DNA of 20,630 nucleotides, from NCBI GenBank assembly GCA_016205045.1, contig JACQJM010000043.1:1-20630 (forward strand). The letters are read 5' to 3'. Every line of letters begins with the position of its first letter. Positions within the stretch are counted from its first letter, which is position 1. Of the stretch, positions 14,635 to 20,630 are shown in pieces. Origin of the DNA: Elusimicrobiota bacterium (GTDB lineage: Bacteria > Elusimicrobiota > Elusimicrobia > JACQJN01). The position numbers and the translations under genes are program-made. The notes under the pieces are model-generated. The model saw nothing but the letters and a program-made list of their open reading frames with translations, was not told where the DNA came from and ran no database searches.

Positions 14635-16083
14635 TTATGGGAAGTGATTATATCCAGGAATTTTGGGAAGAAAAGGAGGCGGAGGCGGTGGGTAGTTTTC
14701 TTTTTTAGGAAGGAGATTTTTAAGTTCCTCAATCATGCCCAAGCGGGGATTTTGCTCGGAATCTCCATCAAAATCCTCATAGACCTTGCAGTAGGCTTCA
14801 TATCTTTCAAAAAGAGAACTCAAATGAGACATCTTCTCAGCAAGAACATGGGTCACCACGCTCATAGCAGGACCCTCCTCATAAGAAGCGGCCTCCATAA
14901 TTTCTCTCAGCTCCATCCATGCCTGGCGATACAAAAGACTCTCAGAAGAACGCAGGTCTGCGGACAATAAAAATTTCATGAGGTAAGGATGCAACTTTTC
15001 CATCAGCCCCATCACTCGGATCATTTCAGGTCGGCGCCTCACCTGATTTTTAGCGGGATTCTCCATCTCGCTTAGGAACTGAGCCACGTCGTTTTCGGGG
15101 TCAAGGTCATGCAAACCCAGTTGATTTAAAAATTCTCTCAGCTTTAACGCGGGTGCTATCATGATAGAATTGTCGGCCACATGCAAATTTCCTTCCCCGT
15201 CAACATAACCCTGTTTCTGCGAATGAAAGCGCATATAGGCATTCAAAATAGGTCTCAATTGAATCCTTTCCAAGCGCCGAACGACAAAATCCATGTCTAC
15301 CCATCCCCAAGAAGGGTCCTGGGCCGCTAGATGAACAAGCGCTTGAGCTTGGAACCAACTATTTATCTCTATTAATTTCTGCGGCAGGCTCAGTTGGAAA
15401 TGGTCCGAGCGAATGAAACCAATCATTCCGCGTTGTAGTTCCTCCATGATTTTGTCGGCCACAGCGAAACGATCAGGCTTTCGTAACTGATCCGCAGATC
15501 CCAAATCCTGCCGCACTGCATCCACCATGTCCCGGCTCCCCTGGAATTCTTTTTTTAAGGCCTCTCCCTCACGCTCCACGGTGGCCATGGCTTCTTGCGC
15601 TCGTTGGGCAAGAACATCGGAATCCAGATATTTTTGAAGTGCCTCTCGATTTCCATTCTCTAGGTAGGGAGAATAATCCATTAAGAGGTCGTCCCTTTCG
15701 CCAGCCTGATCAGGGAAGGACTTTCCGGAGGCGTACAAATCAATGAGACGCCTGGCCTTGTCATTGGCATGGGCCGACACTGCTTCAAGAGTCCGAGACA
15801 GATGCGCCGCTCGCTCAAGAGGCGCCATGCTGGAAAACATTTTAAGGGTAATGTGGTTGGATTCCAGCCGTTCGACTAAAGGATGAAGAACACCCAAAAA
15901 TTGAGGATGCGCCCGCATGAAGGCGCTCAGATTTTGGGAAAGTGGCATGACAGGAGCTCCGTTAGCCAAAGGTAATGTCACTTGAATCAGAGGCTTCCAG
16001 GCATCGACTGAAGAGACCGGCTGCGCCGTCAACGGCGATGCAAAAAAAATAGAAAGGACAAAAAAGAGAGTAATCGCAGGCAT
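14635..16083 (-). CDS. Secreted helical protein of unknown function, paralogue A
   Basis: A 482-residue protein with a clear signal peptide (MPAITLFFVLSIFFASPLTA, cleavage before QPVSS). The mature part is charged and predicted mainly alpha-helical, with no membrane segment. It ends in a proline-rich tail containing six consecutive prolines followed by PFLPKIPGYNHFP. It is homologous to the protein at 16825-18234. Shared points are QPVS..W.P.IQ..LPLA after the signal peptide, a LE(S)NH..T...F..(M/L)AP segment, R(R)L..(I/L)......L..Y in the middle, and (E)(M/L)...L.P(Y/H)(L/V)M near residue 370. I do not recognise any known domain. It is the last gene of the minus-strand group, separated from its paralogue by about 740 bp holding the RNA candidate, so it may have its own promoter. 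The ATG at 16083 lacks an obvious Shine-Dalgarno. Confidence 0.8.
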   Translation of the reverse strand: MPAITLFFVLSIFFASPLTAQPVSSVDAWKPLIQVTLPLANGAPVMPLSQNLSAFMRAHPQFLGVLHPLVERLESNHITLKMFSSMAPLERAAHLSRTLEAVSAHANDKARRLIDLYASGKSFPDQAGERDDLLMDYSPYLENGNREALQKYLDSDVLAQRAQEAMATVEREGEALKKEFQGSRDMVDAVRQDLGSADQLRKPDRFAVADKIMEELQRGMIGFIRSDHFQLSLPQKLIEINSWFQAQALVHLAAQDPSWGWVDMDFVVRRLERIQLRPILNAYMRFHSQKQGYVDGEGNLHVADNSIMIAPALKLREFLNQLGLHDLDPENDVAQFLSEMENPAKNQVRRRPEMIRVMGLMEKLHPYLMKFLLSADLRSSESLLYRQAWMELREIMEAASYEEGPAMSVVTHVLAEKMSHLSSLFERYEAYCKVYEDFDGDSEQNPRLGMIEELKNLLPKKENYPPPPPPFLPKIPGYNHFP

Positions 16084-16216
16084 ACGTTAATAGGGTACCA
16101 GGAATACCAAGAGGAAGGCAGGACCCAAAGTCCTAGTCTATCGACAACAAGTGGCCTAGGGGAGATTAGAACTTAGGACCTACACGAAAGGAAAAATCAG
16201 GTTAGAACCTATCTAC

Positions 16217-16405
16217 TTAATGATACTCCCAATAACTACAAATCCTTAAAATAGTTCCGGAATTGAGCACCTGCAACGCAGATTTAAGCGCCCGTGCTTC
16301 CTCGAAAGAAGAACAAACGGCCAACTTCTCCACCGGCGCCCACTTGTCCTCCCAGTTTCCCTTCACGATCGCAAATTTCTTCTTTGTTTTAGGTAAAGAT
16401 TTCAT
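16217..16405 (-). CDS. Small hypothetical protein
   Basis: A 62-residue frame, MKSLPKTKKKFAIVKGNWED then KWAPVEKLAVC, ending ILRICSYWEYH. It has a Lys-rich N-terminus and a compact, non-repetitive composition unlike chance translation. It lies between the two paralogous secreted-protein genes on the same strand. Three in-frame ATGs are possible (16429, 16417, 16405). The last is preceded by GGA at 7 nt and gives the simplest N-terminus, while 16429 has GAGGA immediately adjacent, too close to serve it. No known family is recognised, and it may be a chance frame. Confidence 0.35.
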   Translation of the reverse strand: MKSLPKTKKKFAIVKGNWEDKWAPVEKLAVCSSFEEARALKSALQVLNSGTILRICSYWEYH

Positions 16406-16541
16406 TTTAGCATCCATACCCCGAAGCATTCCTCGGCGCGACTCTTTCTACGAAATTATATCAGGTATATTTGAGATTTCAAGTGGGGGGGCATCTGAAC
16501 CTTTCCCAAAATTTTAACGGAATTACTGCGCAAGCCCTACT

Positions 16542-16703
16542 CTCCTGTGGGTAAGCGGGTGGCTGGGGATTGCCCGAAGAAAACCGTCTCGCAGGGTCGC
16601 ATTTCACTCTAGGTCGACCCGAGAGACGGAGCAGTGCCGCAGATGGCAACTGCGGTTTTCGCAGCGGCAACCCCAGACAGGTCCCGCTTACCGAAAACAG
16701 GGG
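16542..16703 (+). ncRNA. Highly structured RNA candidate, branched, about 160 nt
   Basis: Nested complementarity by eye, plus-strand reading: P1a 16542-16548/16697-16703 (CTCCTGT/ACAGGGG, one U-G pair); P1b 16550-16559/16683-16692 (GGTAAGCGGG/CCCGCTTACC, 10 bp); P2 16563-16574/16666-16676 (CTGGGG-A-TTGCC with GGCAA-CCCCAG, one bulged A); P3 16579-16583/16656-16660 (GAAAA/TTTTC); P4 16584-16590/16623-16629 (CCGTCTC/GAGACGG) topped by 16594-16599/16615-16620 (GGGTCG/CGACCC); P5 16637-16642/16650-16655 (CCGCAG/CTGCGG). P3, P4 and P5 form a three-way junction with direct stacking. The wobble pair and bulged A slightly favour the plus strand, but the neighbouring genes are on the minus strand and the orientation is not settled. 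It does not match 6S, SRP, tmRNA, RNase P or riboswitch signatures that I know. Confidence 0.55.
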
Positions 16704-16824
16704 TATATCGCATGGTTACGGTGAAAACTTCAAAAAAACTGGGAAAGGTCCAGGAGGGGCATGGATATGGGGATGGGATGAGAAAAGTATAGCAGATACG
16801 TGGTGGCACCGCATGTTAGGAGGG

Positions 16825-18234
16825 TTAGAGATTCTTCAGAAGAGCGCTCAGCTCGTCCGCTTGTACTTTTAAATTTTTAGTGGCGCGGGAAGGCTCTTGC
16901 AGGCCGAACATGACAGATTCTGCCAACAAAGATTGAATGTTTTCATCCTTGAGTTGCTCGGCGATCCATTGAAGATTGAGGCCCACCCCATCAATGGCAG
17001 CGGCGGATAAATACACAATTTCCTCCAAACGAATCCATAAAATTTCCTTGCTTATTCGATCTCGATCTGAAAAACTCTCATTTCTCTTAATATATTCCAT
17101 CACGTGAGGTCGTAGATTTACAACTAGCTCCTCCATTTTTGGAAATTTCTGTCTTTCAGAATCCTTTTCGGAACCAGAGGAATCGGGATCTGAGGCATTG
17201 GCAAATCGCGTCAACTGATCCGCCCATTTCTGGGCATCCATATCCTCCGAACCAATTCGGTCCATAAATATCGAAAGTCCCACCGCAAAACGGTAGTTAT
17301 CAAATCGTTGTTGGGTATTCAAGTTACTATCTTCCTTGACGTAGTTTGTATAGAGCTTAAGCAAGAACTTAAAATTTAATTGAGAGAGCCGGCGACTCAC
17401 AAGTTCCAGGCTAAACCCGGATCCCTCCATGGCGGCCAAATCCAGAAGTTGCTCCACTCTCCTCCAGGACCCAATTCTCATGCTTCTCAAGCCGCGATCC
17501 TTCTCCTTTGTAAAATATTCCAAAGCTGAGGAGCGAATATGGCTCAGGTATTCATTCGCTTTTTTAAAGTGCGATCGAAATATATTGTCCCGAGGGGCAT
17601 CTCCAAAAAATTCTGCCTCTACTTTCTCTCGAACTGGCCCGGAGGAATCAAGACCAAACTCTTCTCTAACCGCCTGGGCTTCCTTCTCCAACTTTTGATT
17701 CAATCCGCGTTCCCTCACCTCGCTCGCCCGTGATTCTATGATGGAGTGCGCCCGGGTAAGCATGCTTCTATTTTCATCCGTAAGGTAGGGAAACTCAAAA
17801 ATTAAAATGCGGTCCGCATCCTCCGCATTCTGGATAATTCTTTGAGGGTCTTCTATGTCATGGCGGAAATCCGTCACAATTTCTTGCGCCCTTCTATTGC
17901 TTTCGGCCGCGACCATCTCAATGGCTTTTCTTAAGAGGCGTCCTTGCTTTTCAGGAGCCAACCCACAAAATTTCTCCGGGGTCAGCCGGTGATTTTCCAA
18001 AAGCTGCGATACCGGCATCAATACCCGGTGGGCGTAGAGGTTGGAAAAATCTAGCTGGCCCAAATTTTTAGCCACGGGAATCGACAGAGAATCCACCCTC
18101 GGCAAGCCTGTTTGAGCCAAGGGCAACGCTGTTTGAATCACAGGAGCCCAGCGAGGCCCCAAGGACACCGGTTGAGCCTGCGTCTCGCCTTTCCCGAACC
18201 CAAACAGAAGTAAAAAAATCAGGAAACGGATCAT
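16825..18234 (-). CDS. Secreted helical protein of unknown function, paralogue B
   Basis: 469 residues from ATG 18234. That ATG overlaps the stop of the upstream peptidase gene in a classic ATGA (TGA at 18233-18231), with GGAG 9 nt upstream, so translation is coupled. A GTG at 18249 would add five residues. The signal peptide is MIRFLIFLLLFGFGKGETQA. The mature protein begins QPVSLGPRWAPVIQTALPLA, the same signature as paralogue A, and continues as charged helices (for example KLEKEAQAVREEF) with a Ser/Asp-rich linker SDPDSSGSEKDSE near residue 340. No catalytic motif, lipobox or membrane helix is visible. Coupling to a secreted cysteine peptidase suggests a substrate, inhibitor or partner of that enzyme; this is inference. 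Confidence 0.82.
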   Translation of the reverse strand: MIRFLIFLLLFGFGKGETQAQPVSLGPRWAPVIQTALPLAQTGLPRVDSLSIPVAKNLGQLDFSNLYAHRVLMPVSQLLENHRLTPEKFCGLAPEKQGRLLRKAIEMVAAESNRRAQEIVTDFRHDIEDPQRIIQNAEDADRILIFEFPYLTDENRSMLTRAHSIIESRASEVRERGLNQKLEKEAQAVREEFGLDSSGPVREKVEAEFFGDAPRDNIFRSHFKKANEYLSHIRSSALEYFTKEKDRGLRSMRIGSWRRVEQLLDLAAMEGSGFSLELVSRRLSQLNFKFLLKLYTNYVKEDSNLNTQQRFDNYRFAVGLSIFMDRIGSEDMDAQKWADQLTRFANASDPDSSGSEKDSERQKFPKMEELVVNLRPHVMEYIKRNESFSDRDRISKEILWIRLEEIVYLSAAAIDGVGLNLQWIAEQLKDENIQSLLAESVMFGLQEPSRATKNLKVQADELSALLKNL

Positions 18235-19247
18235 GGGATCGGGCTCCACCGTGACTCTTTTAAGGTGGCGTCCGCTGCGCGAATCGCTTCCTCACGTATC
18301 CTGCCCATCAACTCCTGCCTCAAAGCATCCAAATCGGTTAAGGCCTGGTAGAGGTCATATTCGGCCAGTTCCGCCGCCGATACATCAAACGGCTTTCGGG
18401 ACAGGGCTTCTCGAGCCTCTTTGACTTTCCTGCAATTCTCCTCAAATCGCTCCTTCGCCTGAAAATGTTCTAAAGTCCCCTGAAAAAGATCCATATCCAC
18501 TTTAATTCTCTTCTCCATAAAATCTAGTTTCTTCATAAGGAGCTGATGGTACCCAGGCAGATTATCTTCCACAGGATCACTCATTACTCCTCTTCCCCCG
18601 GGTTGAACCCTATAACGTCGATATTTTCCAAAAGGATACCATCCGTCCATCTTCAGAGCTAAACCATTGACATAATACCCCCAGGACGCATACACCGTGC
18701 CCCCGTTGCTCTTCAGCAACGTTTGCCCCACCTGTTTCATGAATCTCTCTCCAACAATCCCGTACCCGGAATAACAGGAGTGAAAGTAGATCTTTGCTCC
18801 AGGGAGAAATATCCTATCTAATCCCTCGAGAAGGAAAATATTGCCCGAATCCAAAATCCCTGCACTGGCAGAATCGCCGTGAGCTACGAAGATCATATGG
18901 CGGACGCGTATGCCTTGGTTATAGTACCTCCACAAAAGATTTTTAATATCGGAGACCCCTTCCACAGAGACCAAAACTTTATTCGGGCCAGGCTCAAAAA
19001 GGTGGTACTCCATTCTGAAGGCAATGTCTAATAGATTATCTTTCTGCCCATCCTTTTTATTGTTATACACCCACAGAGTGATCCCTTCCCGAGACCAAAT
19101 CCTCTGTCGCGCTTGTTCTTCGGCCCTGCGTTGTTTAAAAAACTCCTCAGACACTTTAACCGCGTCCCGGTATGCCTCTGTCAGGCCCTGAGATTGGACC
19201 GACAGTGGCATGCTCAAAACAAAAACCACAACCACCAGCCATTTCAT
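18231..19247 (-). CDS. Secreted clan-CD cysteine peptidase-like protein (DUF4347/caspase-hemoglobinase fold)
   Basis: 338 residues from ATG 19247, with a strong signal peptide (MKWLVVVVFVLSMPLSVQSQ). A GTG at 19280 would add 11 residues and spoil it. AAGGA lies just 2 nt before the ATG, unusually close. Residues 55-190 form an alpha/beta domain with the clan-CD dyad pattern: a hydrophobic strand then HG (HMIFVAHGDSASAG, His123), and a second strand followed by Cys (AKIYFHSCYSGYGIVGERF, Cys158), then TVYASWG. This order and spacing are those of DUF4347 and related caspase/gingipain-fold peptidases. The C-terminal 110 residues are charged helices (MEKRIKVDMDLFQGTLEHFQ...). It overlaps paralogue B by ATGA and follows the phosphoesterase gene by 109 bp. 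It could act in cell-envelope protein processing, but no substrate is evident. The dyad is seen; activity is inferred. Confidence 0.7.
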   Translation of the reverse strand: MKWLVVVVFVLSMPLSVQSQGLTEAYRDAVKVSEEFFKQRRAEEQARQRIWSREGITLWVYNNKKDGQKDNLLDIAFRMEYHLFEPGPNKVLVSVEGVSDIKNLLWRYYNQGIRVRHMIFVAHGDSASAGILDSGNIFLLEGLDRIFLPGAKIYFHSCYSGYGIVGERFMKQVGQTLLKSNGGTVYASWGYYVNGLALKMDGWYPFGKYRRYRVQPGGRGVMSDPVEDNLPGYHQLLMKKLDFMEKRIKVDMDLFQGTLEHFQAKERFEENCRKVKEAREALSRKPFDVSAAELAEYDLYQALTDLDALRQELMGRIREEAIRAADATLKESRWSPIP

Positions 19248-19289
19248 AGTCCTTATGAAATGAAAATGACGGATTCTCACACAAGAGTC

Positions 19290-19334
19290 AAAGGTCCTGG
19301 GGCCAATGGGCCCATAGGGCCTATAGGTCTAAAG
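19290..19334. repeat. Degenerate 9-bp tandem repeat, five units
   Basis: Units aaaggtcct, ggggccaat, gggcccata, gggcctata, ggtctaaag in register. They fill most of the gap between the phosphoesterase and peptidase genes and are rich in GGCC/GGGCCC palindromes. Confidence 0.65.
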
Positions 19335-19356
19335 GGAGGAAGAGAAGGGACTTGCT

Positions 19357-20370
19357 TTAATCCTGTATATTTACCGTAACCCGGGATGGCATTCGGGTTT
19401 GCAGCGAGGAGAGAAAGGAAAGAAGGGTGAAGAAAGAATCATCTAGCTTATACACCGTTTCCTGAATGCTGTTAGAAGTAATCTCTACCAGAATATAATT
19501 GAAAAATTTTTTCTCGCCCCTGGCGGGAAGGGGATAAAGAGGCGAACCGGAAGACCCGCTCAAAACGTACCGTACTCCTTTCCACTCCATAAAACCAAAA
19601 TGATGAACATGCCCCATATAAACGCGATCCACTCGATGCTTCGCCATAAGCTCCACAAATTCATCGCTTCCATCCCGAAATCCCCCTCCTTTAAAACATA
19701 GAAAGCGCGTCCATTGCTTAAAAACGTCCGGTGGCTCATGCGTAAATACAATCTTTCTCTGGTCTGTTCTTAATACCTGATCGAGCCACTTCAGCTGATC
19801 TGGATTCAATTTCCCCAAAGAAGTATCCAGCACCACAAACCTCACTCCCCCGTGATCAAAAGTGTAATCAGGGTCGCCGAATACCGATCGATATAGCTTG
19901 TTATTTCCTCCCGCATGAGGAGCACTCCTCTCATGGTTTCCTATCACCGTCAAATAGGGCCAAGTCACACGATCGGATAATATCTGAAGCAGCCTTTTGT
20001 ACTCCTTGAGCTTGCCCACCGTGAGTTGATCTCCCACGTGCACAGAAAAATCAAATGGGGTGTCCGATAGATTATTTTGGACTTTGTTTAAAAGTCTCTC
20101 ATAAACATTGGGAGTGGGCCACAACAACCTCCCAAACCAGAACCGGGCTGGACCTGAATCCCCCAGCACCACAAACCTCAAAGGTTTGGTCAAAGATTTA
20201 GAAGCGTTCTGGATTCTCTGAATTTGGTGGGTGGTCTTCCAAGGAGCCGCCGCCAATTCCATCTCAGGAGAAAGGCGGGTGCGGCGAAAAGAAACAGGTT
20301 CAAGCAATTTATCTCGAGCTCTTTGAGCTATGTCCCAAGGCAGGGTTAATGACGGCGAAAAATCAAACAC
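19357..20370 (-). CDS. Calcineurin-like metallophosphoesterase (purple-acid-phosphatase-type motifs)
   Basis: A 337-residue protein with the full set of dinuclear-metal ligands: LGDSG (Asp71), HVGD (Asp114), GNHE (Asn145, His146), FTHEPP (His211) and GHVHH (His254, His256). The first motif is GDxG, as in purple acid phosphatases, rather than the DxH of most phosphodiesterases; the PAP tyrosine of GDxxY is absent (GDQLT). It hydrolyses a phosphomono- or diester, substrate unknown. There is no signal peptide in the first 60 residues, so it is predicted cytoplasmic, unlike the following secreted proteins. The GTG at 20370 is preceded by GAGGA at about 3 nt. It is the first gene of the minus-strand group, with a candidate promoter at 20397-20426. 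Confidence 0.9.
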   Translation of the reverse strand: MFDFSPSLTLPWDIAQRARDKLLEPVSFRRTRLSPEMELAAAPWKTTHQIQRIQNASKSLTKPLRFVVLGDSGPARFWFGRLLWPTPNVYERLLNKVQNNLSDTPFDFSVHVGDQLTVGKLKEYKRLLQILSDRVTWPYLTVIGNHERSAPHAGGNNKLYRSVFGDPDYTFDHGGVRFVVLDTSLGKLNPDQLKWLDQVLRTDQRKIVFTHEPPDVFKQWTRFLCFKGGGFRDGSDEFVELMAKHRVDRVYMGHVHHFGFMEWKGVRYVLSGSSGSPLYPLPARGEKKFFNYILVEITSNSIQETVYKLDDSFFTLLSFLSSLQTRMPSRVTVNIQD

Positions 20371-20396
20371 ATTTCCTCAACAAAAACGATACATCG

Positions 20397-20426
20397 ATAT
20401 TACAAGTTTAGCAGGGGTTTTAACAA
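20397..20426 (-). promoter_or_regulatory. Possible promoter of the metallophosphoesterase/peptidase operon
   Basis: On the minus strand, TTGTTA (20426-20421), an 18-bp spacer and TAATAT (20402-20397), each 4 of 6 to the sigma-70 consensus. The start would be near 20390, leaving a leader of about 20 nt that contains the GAGGA ribosome-binding site. Confidence 0.35.
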
Positions 20427-20502
20427 ATTGCCAGTGGTGGAGTAAATTGTTAAAATGGAATCGTTGTAAACTTATACTTCGGCTCACTGACGTTCGCTCA
20501 GT

Positions 20503-20545
20503 ATCAATAAAATGGACCGAACAGTGTTGGGCCCATTTTATTGAT
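20503..20545. repeat. 13-bp inverted repeat upstream of the phosphoesterase operon
   Basis: ATCAATAAAATGG (20503-20515) and CCATTTTATTGAT (20533-20545) are exact reverse complements with a 17-nt loop. Read on the plus strand, the second arm contains a short T-run, so it could terminate a transcript, but none is known to enter here. Confidence 0.6.
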
Positions 20546-20553
20546 TGCCGGAT

Positions 20554-20629
20554 GGTGAATGATCACCCGCCTCTTCGGCGGGCAGGCGGGTGGCTTCCGC
20601 TAATCCAGCGGACTCGCCGTGGAGGCGAG
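20554..20629. repeat. Array of four short hairpins at the window edge
   Basis: Consecutive stems: GGTGA/TCACC (20554-20567), CCCGCC/GGCGGG (20566-20582), TCCGCT/AGCGGA (20596-20612) and CTCGCC/GGCGAG (20613-20629). Loops are 4-5 nt. No gene is seen between 20371 and the edge. Confidence 0.65.
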
Positions 20630-20630
20630 C

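Noticed and set aside
16542..16703. 6S RNA identity for the structured RNA candidate
   Set aside because: A fragment such as AAGCGGGACC on the minus strand resembles part of 6S RNA, but the three-way junction and absence of the large central bubble do not fit.
19261..19379. Collagen-like protein (GANGPIGPIGLKG) on the plus strand
   Set aside because: It is produced by the 9-bp tandem repeat, covers only a dozen residues, and lies in the gap and start of minus-strand genes.

Overview
The window is one side of a bacterial chromosome fragment. I infer an uncultured Gram-negative lineage, possibly Omnitrophota or a related group. That inference rests on a multi-kilobase exported HEAT/PEP-synthase-like fusion protein, many short palindromic repeats between genes, and TTG/GTG starts. 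No marker gene proves it.

Layout. (1) Positions 1-3866, minus strand: an exported C39-like plus NlpC/P60 cysteine peptidase, then a DppA-type peptide-binding protein, then the first codons of an endonuclease III gene cut by the edge. The first two together suggest capture and trimming of peptides, perhaps murein peptides. (2) Positions 3867-4543: an intact tRNA-Pro(UGG) gene, a second broken copy of its 5' half split by palindromic insertions, a tyrosine-integrase remnant, and the first copy of a 121-bp direct repeat. (3) Positions 4544-11869, minus strand: one gene for a protein of about 2440 residues. It has an export/anchor segment, an HEVGH zinc-protease motif, a long HEAT-repeat array, a phosphohistidine swivelling domain and a C-terminal PEP-synthase-type ATP-grasp domain. 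A near-consensus promoter lies upstream, and a second copy of the direct repeat lies beyond that. (4) Positions 12198-12741, minus strand: a DUF433/DUF5615 antitoxin-toxin pair. (5) Positions 12867-14378, plus strand: a GT-C (GT39/ArnT-like) membrane glycosyltransferase whose start overlaps a parS-like palindrome. (6) Positions 14400-14605: four consecutive hairpins between convergent genes. (7) Positions 14635-20370, minus strand: a likely operon. In transcription order it holds a metallophosphoesterase, a secreted clan-CD cysteine peptidase, a secreted helical protein overlapping it by ATGA, a stretch of about 740 bp with a highly structured RNA candidate and a small ORF, and a paralogue of the helical protein. 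(8) Positions 20371-20630: promoter region and an array of short hairpins running off the end.

The most unusual items are the giant permuted fusion protein flanked by direct repeats, the broken tRNA copy, the roughly 160-nt branched RNA candidate, and the secreted peptidase operon with its two uncharacterised paralogues. All assignments come from reading motifs by eye; no database search was possible.
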